Below, one piece after another: positions 43,992 to 54,021 of a stretch of DNA of 60,054 bases. The DNA is taken from NCBI GenBank assembly GCA_964477445.1, contig CAYZED010000017.1, forward strand, positions 1 to 60,054, in the 5' to 3' direction. The notes beneath the pieces were generated by a model. It did not search any database, was not told where the DNA came from, and saw only the letters and a list, made by a program, of their open reading frames with translations. Position numbers and translations under genes: made by a program. Numbering within the stretch: position 1 is the stretch's first letter; every line of letters begins with the position of its first letter. The DNA comes from CAYZED01 sp964477445 (GTDB taxonomy: Bacteria > Bacillota > Clostridia > Lutisporales > Lutisporaceae).

Positions 43992-45419
43992 TTAAGTTAA
44001 GCTTTGGTACAATCTCTTATATTGAAGAGCTGAGTTACTCCAAGAAACGTCGGAGTTCATTGCGTTAATAACAACTTCTTTCCATATTTTCTTATTATGA
44101 TAACTCTCAATAGCCTTTTTTATAACGAATAGCATATCATAAGCATTATAATTAGTAAAACTAAAGCCATTACCTTCTCCAGTGCTTTCATTAAATGTAG
44201 TTACTGTATCTTTCAATCCACCAGTTTCTCTAACTATAGGAATCGTACCATATCTAAGTGCCAATAACTGTCCAATTCCGCATGGTTCAAACAAAGAAGG
44301 CATTAGGAACATATCCGCTGAAGCATAAATTTTTCTGGCGAGGTCATCGTCAAATACGATATTTGTGGAGAATTTTCCTGGGAATCTAGCTGCATATTCT
44401 CTGAACCAATTTTCGTATTGTTGATCACCTGTTCCTAAGACAACGAATTGTGCACCTTGTGATATAACTTCATCTAAAACATGAAAAACTAAATCAAGCC
44501 CTTTTTGACGAGTAAATCTGCTGACCATTGCTATTATTGGCACATCAGGATTTTCCTCTAGCCCAAGGTGTTTTTGAAGTTTTGCTTTATTCTCTGCTTT
44601 GCTATGCAAATCCGCTTTGCTGAATGTTTTAAATATTTGTCTGTCCTTTGCAGGGTTATAAAGAACTGTATCTACACCATTTACAATACCCATAATACTA
44701 TTATGTTTTTTTCTTAATAAATCATCAAGTTTTTCACCAAAATGAGGTGTTTGTATTTCCTCAGCATACGTAGGACTTACTGTAGTAACTTCATCAGAGA
44801 AAATTATTCCACCTTTCATAAAGTTAACCGCTCCATAAAACTCAACGCCATCAACTGAAAAATATTCTTCTTTCAAATTAAGTAATTCTCCCATTATTTC
44901 TTTCGGGAAAATACCTTGATAATGAAGATTGTGAATAGTAAATACCTTCTTAATTCTCTGGTACTCCGGTTGGTCTGCATAATGTGCCTTTAACAAAACA
45001 TTTATCATACCTGTTTGCCAATCATGACAATGAATTACATCAGGAAAGAAATCTAAATATTTAAGAGATTCGAGCGCAGCTCTTGAGAAGAAAGCATATC
45101 TTTCAGCTTCATCATAAAATCCATATAGCCCTTTTCTTTTAAAATAATATTCATTATCAATAAAGTAAAAAGGCATATCTTCATATTTTAGTTCTTCGAC
45201 TCCACAATATTGATTTCTCCATCCTACTGGAACATTAAAAATATTATGACAAACCATCTTTTCTTTAAAGAAATCTGGAATATCTCCATATTTAGGTATC
45301 ATAATCCTAACATCTACTCCAATTTTTCTCAGTTCTTTAGGCAATGAATATGTTACATCACCTAACCCGCCCGTTCTAGCAAAAGGGAAGGCTTCCGAAG
45401 CTATAAATAAAACTTTCAT
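43992..45419 (-). CDS. glgA: Glycogen synthase
   Basis: This GT5 synthase transfers glucose from ADP-glucose to the growing alpha-1,4 chain. The N-terminal ADP-glucose motif is RTGGLGDV (Arg in place of the common Lys), followed by HCHDWQTG and, in the C-terminal domain, MVSRFTRQKG and PSLFEPCGIGQL. The 475-residue length is normal. It starts 13 nt after glgD ends. Confidence 0.92.
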   Translation of the reverse strand: MKVLFIASEAFPFARTGGLGDVTYSLPKELRKIGVDVRIMIPKYGDIPDFFKEKMVCHNIFNVPVGWRNQYCGVEELKYEDMPFYFIDNEYYFKRKGLYGFYDEAERYAFFSRAALESLKYLDFFPDVIHCHDWQTGMINVLLKAHYADQPEYQRIKKVFTIHNLHYQGIFPKEIMGELLNLKEEYFSVDGVEFYGAVNFMKGGIIFSDEVTTVSPTYAEEIQTPHFGEKLDDLLRKKHNSIMGIVNGVDTVLYNPAKDRQIFKTFSKADLHSKAENKAKLQKHLGLEENPDVPIIAMVSRFTRQKGLDLVFHVLDEVISQGAQFVVLGTGDQQYENWFREYAARFPGKFSTNIVFDDDLARKIYASADMFLMPSLFEPCGIGQLLALRYGTIPIVRETGGLKDTVTTFNESTGEGNGFSFTNYNAYDMLFVIKKAIESYHNKKIWKEVVINAMNSDVSWSNSALQYKRLYQSLT

Positions 45420-45432
45420 TTAAATCTCCCTT

Positions 45433-46554
45433 CTATACTCTGGCATCTTTTTCAATCACGATGGGATAATTTGGATCTCCTTTGATTTGTTTTCCAGCTG
45501 ATATTAAAACGTTCTTATCAAGAATTACATTTCGTAAAATGGCATCATCCTCAATAATACAGTTATTCATAATTACACTATTTTTTATGCTTGTACCTTT
45601 TCCAATATGCACTCTTCTAAAAATTATACTATTTTCTACTGTGCCTTCAATTATACAACCATTTGCAATTAATGAATTTGAAACTTCTGCAGTTTCCATA
45701 TATAATACCGGTGGCTCATCTTTCACCTTAGTATATATTGGTCGCTCTTCATTAAAAAGATCCTTAGCATTTTCGGTATCCAAAAGCTCCATTGAATTTC
45801 TATAATAACTCTGAATTGAATTAATACATGCCACAATTCCCTCGAATTTATAAGCATTGACCTTAAGTTTTCCTATTGTTTTTTGGACCGCTTCCATCAA
45901 TGTATCAACGTCACCTCTTGAGACACTTGTATGAATGAGATCAATCAATAGACTTTTTTTCATTACATACATTTCCAAAAACACATCACATTCATCGATT
46001 CTGCCATTATTCATATGCATTCCTTGAACATTTCCATCTTCATCTACTTTAATTGTCTGGCATGCGTGAAAATCATCTGCACACTTTTTTGTGTGATGAT
46101 ATACAAGAGTAATGTCTGCTTCCGTTTCTTCAAAAAACTCAGCGACTTTTCTATAGTCAATATTACATGTCATATAACTGGAAGAAATAATAACTTTGCT
46201 CTGTTTTCCCATATGTATGTATGAAATATGATTTTTAAAGTTATCAATATCTCCTCTGTAAATTCCTAGTGTGTAATAATTAAACATAGGCAAATTCAAA
46301 AATAGTCCATCATTTTTTCTGTCAAGGTCCCATGCTTTCCCATTTCCTAAATGGTCTTGAAGCGATCTAAACTTGTTTTGTGTAAAAACACCAACATTAA
46401 CAATACCCGAGTTTATCATATTTGAGAGCACAAAATCTATCAATCGATATCTTCCAGCAAAAGGTATACTTGCTACCGGGCGACAATACGTCAATTCTTT
46501 AATTTTGTCCTCATTTTCGTTCAAATTAACTATACCCATATATTCATTAAGCAT
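45433..46554 (-). CDS. glgD: GlgD, regulatory homologue of ADP-glucose pyrophosphorylase
   Basis: It has the nucleotidyltransferase fold plus a left-handed beta-helix, with CRPVASIPFAGRYRLIDFVL shared with GlgC. The catalytic GGxGxRL loop at the N-terminus is missing (MGIVNLNENEDKIKELTY instead), as in Bacillus and Clostridium GlgD. It is expected to pair with GlgC and modulate it. Length is 373 residues; the start lies 20 nt after the glgC stop. Confidence 0.9.
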   Translation of the reverse strand: MLNEYMGIVNLNENEDKIKELTYCRPVASIPFAGRYRLIDFVLSNMINSGIVNVGVFTQNKFRSLQDHLGNGKAWDLDRKNDGLFLNLPMFNYYTLGIYRGDIDNFKNHISYIHMGKQSKVIISSSYMTCNIDYRKVAEFFEETEADITLVYHHTKKCADDFHACQTIKVDEDGNVQGMHMNNGRIDECDVFLEMYVMKKSLLIDLIHTSVSRGDVDTLMEAVQKTIGKLKVNAYKFEGIVACINSIQSYYRNSMELLDTENAKDLFNEERPIYTKVKDEPPVLYMETAEVSNSLIANGCIIEGTVENSIIFRRVHIGKGTSIKNSVIMNNCIIEDDAILRNVILDKNVLISAGKQIKGDPNYPIVIEKDARV

Positions 46555-46574
46555 ATATGCATTCCCCCTTCGTT

Positions 46575-47732
46575 CTATTCAACAGATATCTCGCTGTTCT
46601 CTTTAACAATTTCACTATCACCAACCAAAGTAATTCTTACACTATTTGGACTCCCAATATTAGATGATCTACTTACAACCGAATTATACCCTATGATTGC
46701 TCTGTTTATTACACAATCACTTTCAATCTTAACTTTTGGCATAAGTACCGAATCTTTAACAATTGCATTTTCTTCAATAATAACTCCTGGAAATAGCACA
46801 GAATTATGAACCTCACCTCTTATATCACAACCTTCACCAACCATTGAATTTTTAACTTTCGCTAATTTCGAGACATAGTGAGCTGGTTTAACAGGATTCA
46901 ACGAGTATATTTTCCAAGATTTATTATATAAATCAAGTGCACAATCGGGTTTTATCATATCCATATTAGCTTCCCAAAGGCTTTCAACTGTACCAACATC
47001 TTTCCAATATCCTTCAAACGGATATGCCACTAGTTTATCCCCAGCTTTCAGCATTGTTGGAATAATATTTTTTCCAAAATCATTGCTTGATTCAGGATTC
47101 GCTTCGTCCTCAATTAAATATTTTTTTAGTGATTTCCAATTAAAAATATAAATACCCATTGATGCCTTATTACTCTTAGGTTTTTCTGGTTTTTCGTCAA
47201 ATTCATAAATGCTTCCATCTTCATTGGTATTCATTATTCCGAATCTGCTAGCTTCATCCCACGGAACTTCAATTACCGCAATAGTTAAGTCAGCATTACT
47301 AGACTTATGAAACTCAAGCATTTTTGAGTAATCCATTTTATATATATGATCCCCAGACAGTAATAGAACATAATCAGGATCAAAATCGTCAACATAATGT
47401 ATGTTTTGATAAATTGCATTAGCAGTACCTTTATACCAAATACCGCCATCTTCACTCATATATGGTGGCAACATTGAGACCCCACCATTTTTTCTATCCA
47501 AGTCCCAACTGGACCCAATACCTATATGCGCATTTAAAACTAAGGGTTTATATTGGGTTAAAACGCCAACAGTATCTATCCCTGAGTTAGTGCAATTTGA
47601 TAGCGCAAAGTCAATAATTCTATATTTCCCACCAAAGTACACAGCTGGTTTAGCAACCGCTTTAGTTAAATCTAACAATCTACTCCCTTGTCCTCCTGCC
47701 AATATCATGGCAATCCATTCCTTTTTATACAT
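46575..47732 (-). CDS. glgC: Glucose-1-phosphate adenylyltransferase
   Basis: This enzyme makes ADP-glucose from ATP and glucose-1-phosphate, the committed step of glycogen synthesis. The catalytic loop AMILAGGQGSRL and WYKGTANAIYQN, LSGDHIYKMDY and the C-terminal beta-helix repeats are present. Length is 385 residues. It starts 18 nt after glgB. Confidence 0.92.
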   Translation of the reverse strand: MYKKEWIAMILAGGQGSRLLDLTKAVAKPAVYFGGKYRIIDFALSNCTNSGIDTVGVLTQYKPLVLNAHIGIGSSWDLDRKNGGVSMLPPYMSEDGGIWYKGTANAIYQNIHYVDDFDPDYVLLLSGDHIYKMDYSKMLEFHKSSNADLTIAVIEVPWDEASRFGIMNTNEDGSIYEFDEKPEKPKSNKASMGIYIFNWKSLKKYLIEDEANPESSNDFGKNIIPTMLKAGDKLVAYPFEGYWKDVGTVESLWEANMDMIKPDCALDLYNKSWKIYSLNPVKPAHYVSKLAKVKNSMVGEGCDIRGEVHNSVLFPGVIIEENAIVKDSVLMPKVKIESDCVINRAIIGYNSVVSRSSNIGSPNSVRITLVGDSEIVKENSEISVE

Positions 47733-47750
47733 ATCTATCGCCTTTCTTTC

Positions 47751-49792
47751 TTATCTTAAACTCGAATATTTTTTTGAATTAAAATTTTTAATATTTGGAA
47801 AAACATCACCATCTGCAAAATTCTCATAATCTATTGCCTTTTTAAACCGCGGCGCAAATCTAATTTCTCCTAATCTCGGCTTAATGTTTATTGCCTTAAG
47901 GTACACCATTGCTAATGGAGGAATTCTTAGTTGAATTGAGTATGGCTGGTTTTGCCATCGGATATTCTCGGATTTTCTTGAAGTATTGTTTATTACACCA
48001 GATCCCCCAAAAGACTCAGAATCACTATTTAATACTTCAATATACTCTCCTTTCCTAGGAACCCCAATTCTATAATCCTCATACGTTTCCGGAGTAAAAT
48101 TACATATAACTAATATAAAGTCTTTCCAATCCTTACTTTGACGATAAAACTCAATTATACTCTGAACGTTATTATCTGCTTCAATCCATCTAAAGCCTTC
48201 CCAACTGTGGTCTTGCTCCCAAAGACTTTTCTCTCTTATATACAAATGATTTAATTCTTTAACAAAAGTATTATGTTTTTCGTGTGATTCATAATTTAGC
48301 AGATCCCAATCGAGACCATATCTGAACCTCCATTCCATAAACTGAGCTAATTCTGTTCCCATAAAGGTCAATTTCTTTCCTGGGTGTGCCATCATATATC
48401 CTAGTAACAATCTCAAGTTTGCAAATTTTTNNNNNNNNNNAATTTTTGCCAATAATCGCCTGGCATTTTATCAATTAGCGACTTCTTTCCATGGACAACT
48501 TCATCATGCGATAATGGCAGAACAAAATTCTCTGTAAACGCATACATAAAAGAAAAGGTAATTTGACTATGATGCCACTTCCTTATATATGGATCTCGAC
48601 TCATATACTTGAGCATATCGTTCATCCAACCCATATTCCATTTATAATTAAATCCTAATACACCTACATGTACTGGTCTACTAAATCCAGCCCATGTAGT
48701 GGATACATATGACATTATAAGAGGTTGCTCATAGTAACCGAATATCGTAGTGTTAAGTTTTTTTATGAAATCAATGGCTTCAAGATTTTCACGACCGCCA
48801 TATCTATTTGGAATCCACCTTCCTTGATTTTTTTCAAAGTCGAGATACAACATATTAGCAACTGCATCAACTCGGATTCCATCAATGTGATAAACATCAA
48901 ACCAAAATATTGCATTCGATATTAAGAAGCTTTGGACTTCTGATTTACCAAAATTAAAATTCGTGGTTCCCCAACCCTGATTATCAGCTCTTAACGGATG
49001 AAAATGCTCAAACAAAGGCGTTCCATCAAACAAACGGAGACCATTATCATCTCTACAAAAATGACCCGGTGCCCAATCAATTATAACTCCAATTCCAGAA
49101 TTATGACATTTATCAACAAAATACATAAAGTCATATGGCGATCCATATCTGCTAGTTACAGAAAAATAACCTGTAGTCTGGTAGCCCCATGAATCATCTA
49201 ATGGATGTTCCGATAATGGAAGTATTTCAATATGTGTATACCCCATATTGACTACATAATCTATCATCTCATCTGCTAATTCTCTATAAGTAAAAAAAGC
49301 ACCATCCCATTTCCTTTTCCAAGAACCAAAATGAACTTCATAAATATTTATCGGTTTTTCGTAGATATTTGTTTCACGCTTTTTATCATACCAATCGCCA
49401 TCGTTCCACTCAAATGACTTATAGTCAAAAACCTTCGAACAACTACCTGGCCGTAATTCACTGTAAAATGCATAAGGATCAGATTTTTGTTTTATAGCTC
49501 CGGTAGCTGTTTCAATCTCATATTTATACATTGCCCATTGACCGACATCCTCAATAAATGACTCCCAAACACCTGAAGCAGAAATCTTAGTCATTAAATT
49601 AGCTGTAGACTCATAGTTATTAAAATCACCCACTACGCTAATCCTTCTGGCATTAGGTGCCCAAACTCTGAACATAGTTCCTAAGATTCCATTATGCTCA
49701 CCATAATGAGCACCTAAGTATCTGTAGCTGTGAAAATTATTACCTTCGTTGAAAAGAAATTGCTCACTAATGTCAAATTCCCGTATTGTCAT
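47751..49792 (-). CDS. glgB: 1,4-alpha-glucan branching enzyme (N gap inside)
   Basis: CBM48 at about residues 25-115 precedes the GH13 barrel: DWAPGHF, the nucleophile in GIRVDAVANMLYLD, and LPLSHDEVVHG. The C-terminal beta domain ends at 47751. The N run 48431-48440 seems spurious: its flanks overlap by AAAAATT, and merging them restores DYWQKFANLRLLLGYM with no lost sequence, giving about 677 residues. It is first in the glycogen operon, with GGGAAGG upstream of its ATG. Confidence 0.9.
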
Positions 49793-49954
49793 ATTACCTT
49801 CCCTACTTTGGCCGAATTAGTTAAAACGGCATTTATTTACATTCTGCTATTTGTGTTTTTACAAACCTTACTATTCTATTCTACAAATAGTACATAAATT
49901 CCTTCTAGTAACTGAGACTTTTGTTGATTTTTTTGAATAATGCAATAATTTAGA

Positions 49955-49975
49955 TTGCGCCCATGCTGGGCGCAA
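49955..49975. other. GC-rich 8-bp hairpin in the glsA-glgB spacer
   Basis: TTGCGCCC at 49955-49962 and GGGCGCAA at 49968-49975 form a perfect stem with a 5-nt loop. It lacks a long T tract, so it may be a processing or backup termination structure next to the terminator at 49984-50006. Confidence 0.5.
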
Positions 49976-49977
49976 GA

Positions 49978-50006
49978 CTAAAAAAGAAGCAAAATAATTG
50001 CTTCTT
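49978..50006 (-). terminator. Rho-independent terminator of glsA
   Basis: AAGAAGCAA at 49984-49992 pairs with TTGCTTCTT at 49998-50006. On the minus strand it is followed by TTTT, 30 nt past the glsA stop. Confidence 0.75.
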
Positions 50007-50035
50007 AATTATATACTATTTATGTTAACAATTGG

Positions 50036-50953
50036 TTAAAATATGCTTAAATCTAATACTCCTGAAAGATATTCCAAAATTTTTATGCCGCCTATAGAAT
50101 TCCCCTTTTTATCTAAACCAGGTCCATATACTCCGATTCCCATTCGGCCTGGAACAGCAGTCAAAATCCCACCACCAACCCCACTCTTCGAAGGCAGACC
50201 AACTTTAACGGCAAATTCGCCTGAAGCATCATACATTCCACAAGTCACCATAAATGTTTTTATGATTCTAGCTGTTTCTTTTTTAATTACCTGAACTCCC
50301 GACATCGGATTTCTTCCATCAGCAGCTAGCAGTGCACCTAAGCTAGCAATATCCAAGCAATCGACACTAATAGAGCATTGATAAAAGTACAAATCAAGTA
50401 CTTCATCGACATCGCCATCAACAACTTCTTGGTCTTTCATAAAATAAGCCAGCGATCTATTTCTATGTCCAGTTTCTTTTTCTGATTCATATACAATCTG
50501 GTTCATATTAACGTTATCATTATTTAATACTTTTCTAAAATATTTTAAAAGTCTATCTTTCTTTTCAACAATATTCTCACCCAAAATATAACTGTCAATA
50601 GCTATTGCTCCTGCATTAATCATTGGGTTTTGGGGCATTGCCAATTTTGTGGTTTCTAGCTTTACAATTGAATTAAACGCATCTCCGGAAGGCTCCATTC
50701 CGACTTTTGAGAATATATAATCGAACCCACGATCTTCAAGCGCTAGCATTAGCGAAATTATTTTAGAAATACTTTGTATAGTAAATTTTGATCTTGAATC
50801 TCCCGCTTCCCACACTCTTCCTTTTAAATCCATTACACTAACTCCGAGTAATGAAGTATCAGCCTTTGCGAGTTCAGGTATATAATGTGCCGCTTTCCCT
50901 TCTGCTAAAAAGCCTTGCCCATATTCAATTGCTTTCTTTAATATTGCTTCCAT
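50036..50953 (-). CDS. glsA: Glutaminase
   Basis: This serine-dependent, beta-lactamase-fold glutaminase hydrolyses glutamine to glutamate and ammonia. The nucleophile motif Ser61-x-x-Lys64 (IQSISK), NPMINAGAIAIDS, NGLAYF-like RSLAYFM, and SGVGGGILTAVPGRMGI are present. The 305-residue length is normal. It sits at the end of the glutamate-fermentation cluster, where it would feed glutamate to the mutase. A terminator follows. Confidence 0.92.
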   Translation of the reverse strand: MEAILKKAIEYGQGFLAEGKAAHYIPELAKADTSLLGVSVMDLKGRVWEAGDSRSKFTIQSISKIISLMLALEDRGFDYIFSKVGMEPSGDAFNSIVKLETTKLAMPQNPMINAGAIAIDSYILGENIVEKKDRLLKYFRKVLNNDNVNMNQIVYESEKETGHRNRSLAYFMKDQEVVDGDVDEVLDLYFYQCSISVDCLDIASLGALLAADGRNPMSGVQVIKKETARIIKTFMVTCGMYDASGEFAVKVGLPSKSGVGGGILTAVPGRMGIGVYGPGLDKKGNSIGGIKILEYLSGVLDLSIF

Positions 50954-50987
50954 TTTTATTCCGTTTTCCCTTCATAAAAAATTTTTG

Positions 50988-51058
50988 TTCCTAATGTTCA
51001 TGATTTTTCATGTTTTTTCATGATTTTCAGAATAATTCATAATAATTTTCAGGCTTTT
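50988..51058. repeat. Short AT-rich repeats in the mocR-glsA spacer
   Basis: TTTTTCATG-like units recur three times (about 50996-51025), then TTTTCAG twice with a CATAATAA symmetrical core. They lie between the MocR stop and the glsA start; a weak terminator or operator is possible. Confidence 0.3.
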
Positions 51059-51069
51059 TTAATTCGTTT

Positions 51070-52491
51070 TTATTTCTTATAGTTACTCAAAATTCCACCT
51101 AATATTATCATGCCGTTTTCGATTTGTTCCTCATTAACTCCTGCATAGCTTAATCTAAAATAGTGTTCACCACCGACAGGCATAAAAGTTTTTCCAGGAA
51201 CTATTGATACGCCTTTTTTTATACATTCATTTGAGAATGTATTAGAATCAATCCAATCCGGTAATTTAATCCATAGGTTTAATCCTCCACCCGGCGCAGT
51301 AAACTTTACATTAAGAAGGTATTTTCTAGCCGAATTAAGCGCTGCTATATATCTTAACGAATACTCTCTTCTCATTCTTTTTAAGTGATTTTCCCAAAGA
51401 TCTTTTTTCATATATATTTCAAGTACTCGCTGCATTAATCCTGACGTTGAAATATCTGAAACATACTTAGCATTCATGATTTTTTCTTTTAGTTTTGATG
51501 GCGTAATTAGATAAGCGACCCTGAGACCTGGCATAAATATTTTTGAAAAACTCTTAATATAAATAACTCTACCATCTTCATCAAATGACTTAAGCGGCAA
51601 TGGAGTCTCTTTAGTAAAGTTTAATTCGCTAAGATAGTCATCTTCAACAACCAGGGCGTCATGTTTTTTACAGAGCCATAAAAAGTACTTCTTTTTTCTT
51701 TCACTCCATGTGCATCCAGTTGGGTTTTGAAAATTCGGCATCGTATAAATAAATCTGGGTTTATACATGTTCATTAATTTTTCTAAATCCTTCATATCCG
51801 GACCATCTTTTTCTAAATTAAAAGTAATTACCTTTGCATTTCTCGATTCAAAAGCCGCAAGTGCACCAGAATAAGTTGGGTTTTCAGCAAAAACATAATC
51901 TCCTGCCGAAATCAATGCTTTAGTTACTATGTCTATGCCCTGCTGTGCTCCTGATATAACGTAAATATCATCTGGGATAGTATTTATACCAACCCTCTTA
52001 ATATTATCAACTATGGCCTTTCTAAGTGGCAAATAACCCTGTGCTTCTTGATAGGTAAATGCGTTTCCACCATCTCTCTCTAATACTAAATTCATGGCTT
52101 CCTGAAATTCCTTTATGGGGAAAAGAGCTGGATTTGGTGAAGCTGAAGCAAAATTAATATTTACTTCACTACCTTCCTCAACATCATAATCTGATTCATC
52201 AAGAGTTAATTTAACATCCGTCTTATAGGTGTATTTTTCTTTAGAAATATCAACATACGTTCCACTTCCAGGCTTTTTTCTGGCTAAACCCGAATCTTCT
52301 AGTAGTTGATACGCATTTACTATCGTGGAGGTATTAACACCTAAAATCTTTGAAAAATCTCTTATAGACGGAAGCTTGCATTCACTAGGAATGATTTCAT
52401 TGATTATTAATTCCCTCAATTTGTCAAACAGCTGTTGATACAGAGGTAATTTAATTTTTTTATCTAACTTGATCTGATCTAAATTATACAA
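51070..52491 (-). CDS. MocR/GntR-type regulator with aminotransferase-like domain
   Basis: An N-terminal GntR winged helix (PLYQQLFDKLRELIINEIIP, LPSIRDFSKILGVN, about residues 10-70) is joined to a class I aminotransferase-like domain (about 110-470) with the PLP lysine in IKSFSKIFMPGLRVAY. MocR proteins use PLP and an amino compound as effector. I start at TTG 52489-52491, with GGAGG 6 nt upstream and one base between it and the citXG stop; the ATG at 52518 would overlap citXG. Between citXG and glsA, it may regulate the glutamate cluster (inference). Confidence 0.82.
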   Translation of the reverse strand: MYNLDQIKLDKKIKLPLYQQLFDKLRELIINEIIPSECKLPSIRDFSKILGVNTSTIVNAYQLLEDSGLARKKPGSGTYVDISKEKYTYKTDVKLTLDESDYDVEEGSEVNINFASASPNPALFPIKEFQEAMNLVLERDGGNAFTYQEAQGYLPLRKAIVDNIKRVGINTIPDDIYVISGAQQGIDIVTKALISAGDYVFAENPTYSGALAAFESRNAKVITFNLEKDGPDMKDLEKLMNMYKPRFIYTMPNFQNPTGCTWSERKKKYFLWLCKKHDALVVEDDYLSELNFTKETPLPLKSFDEDGRVIYIKSFSKIFMPGLRVAYLITPSKLKEKIMNAKYVSDISTSGLMQRVLEIYMKKDLWENHLKRMRREYSLRYIAALNSARKYLLNVKFTAPGGGLNLWIKLPDWIDSNTFSNECIKKGVSIVPGKTFMPVGGEHYFRLSYAGVNEEQIENGMIILGGILSNYKK

Positions 52492-52492
52492 A

Positions 52493-53968
52493 TCAAACCT
52501 CCAACTTCTCAAGTTCAAAGATAAATGCGGTAATTGCTAGTAAATCAGCAGCTCCACCAGGACTTATATTTTTATTAATAAAGTCCTTATCCATCTCAAA
52601 AATATGTTTTCTACCCTCAGCAGCGAGTATACCGCCCAAATCTATTGCTTTTCTAGATTGTTCTTGCATATAAGTTAGCCCATCAAATCCACATCTATTT
52701 ATTACTGTAGTATCATCAATAACCGACATTATTCCGATTAAACTATGCGCAAGTGATTCTCCTATATTCAATCCAGATTTTAATGCTTCTTCAAAATACG
52801 GAAGGCCAGTATTCAGAACAGTAGGCAATCCAGCTTCAACCTCGCCACGTATTCCCTTTATCCCATGGTTTGAAAATAGCTTTATCCCATTTGAAAGGTT
52901 CAGTAGATCTTCTTTCAAATCAGTCTTTTTCAACTTTAAATACTCATCTAACTCTTTAGCCACAATCCCCTTACAAATTTCAATAACAGACTTTGAAATA
53001 TTATCTCTATTTATCTTAAGATTTTTTTGAATACAAATTCCTGCTGCACAACATACAACACCTAATAGAAACAGAAGACCTTTTTGGGTATTAACACCCT
53101 CAGTGACTTCAAACATCCGCGCTTCCGCTTCGATTCCAATTTTTCGTAATTTATAAAGGTGTTCATCATCTTCATTAATACCTACTGAAACAAATTCAAT
53201 CATAGAGCTACTTAAAGACGCCGTACTTTTTAAAAAAGTAAAATAATCCATATCATTGTGCGCCCCATTTGAATGTGGCGATACAAGTCCTGGTGAAGGA
53301 AATGTGCTTATCTCATACAGCATGGATAAAATCGCAGCTTCACCAATTTTTTTTGGCAACTCGTTTCTTTTATATGAAAAATTATTTATTAATTTGTTAA
53401 TTTCATTTTTAACCAATTCCAAACTATGAGAATTGTTTTTCATGCATTCACTAGTGTTCTTATCACAAATTATACATTTTCTGAGATGCAGGCCCATGCT
53501 TTTTCGATCGATAGGTCCCCCTGACAAATCATATATGTCAATATCAAAAATCCTACCCAATTCATGTTTCATCTCAATTTCAATAGCTTTTTGCTTTTCT
53601 TGTTTTGGATCTTTTGATAAAGAAATTATAAAACTACTGCCATCTGCGCCTTCTAGCGTAAAAGCTAACATCTTCGTGTTTGCAGTCTTATTTCCCGTCA
53701 TGTTTTCTGTTTTGTATTCTGCCATATTTTCTGTCTTATTTTCTGTCGTATTTTCAGCCGTATTTTCCATCTTTTCTTCTAACTGAAAATTCTTCCTAAT
53801 GATGTTTTTTAATAAATTAAAAGCATATTCATACTCTTTTGTATTTTTATTTGAGCCAGGGTAGTTGATTTTTGCGCAAAGCACCGGCTTTTTATATTGT
53901 TCAATTAAATATAAAACAAAATTATAACGATGCTCTCTTGCTTCTAGTATTTGATCGTAAGATTCCAT
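52493..53968 (-). CDS. CitX-CitG fusion: holo-ACP synthase and triphosphoribosyl-dephospho-CoA synthase
   Basis: The CitX part (about 1-185) transfers the prosthetic group to CitD; it has GRIFDIDIYD and GLHLRKCIICDKNTSEC. The CitG part (about 200-490) makes 2'-(5''-triphosphoribosyl)-3'-dephospho-CoA; it has EISTFPSPGLVSPHSNGAHNDM, TEGVNTQKG and HGIKGIRGE. The fused form is known in some bacteria. A 4-residue ENxT repeat (about 68-98) interrupts CitX between two strands. Start ATG 53966-53968 has AAAGGAG upstream. These genes support the neighbouring lyase. Confidence 0.85.
   Translation of the reverse strand: MESYDQILEAREHRYNFVLYLIEQYKKPVLCAKINYPGSNKNTKEYEYAFNLLKNIIRKNFQLEEKMENTAENTTENKTENMAEYKTENMTGNKTANTKMLAFTLEGADGSSFIISLSKDPKQEKQKAIEIEMKHELGRIFDIDIYDLSGGPIDRKSMGLHLRKCIICDKNTSECMKNNSHSLELVKNEINKLINNFSYKRNELPKKIGEAAILSMLYEISTFPSPGLVSPHSNGAHNDMDYFTFLKSTASLSSSMIEFVSVGINEDDEHLYKLRKIGIEAEARMFEVTEGVNTQKGLLFLLGVVCCAAGICIQKNLKINRDNISKSVIEICKGIVAKELDEYLKLKKTDLKEDLLNLSNGIKLFSNHGIKGIRGEVEAGLPTVLNTGLPYFEEALKSGLNIGESLAHSLIGIMSVIDDTTVINRCGFDGLTYMQEQSRKAIDLGGILAAEGRKHIFEMDKDFINKNISPGGAADLLAITAFIFELEKLEV
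53672..53767 (-). repeat. 12-bp tandem repeat inside the CitX domain
   Basis: Eight diverged units encode ENTA, ENTT, ENKT, ENMA, EYKT, ENMT, GNKT and ANTK. All are in frame and extend a loop of the CitX domain. Confidence 0.85.
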
Positions 53969-54021
53969 TGTTACTCCTTTGTGTTCCATTGCTATTCATT
54001 AGTGTTACTGAATACTCCACA

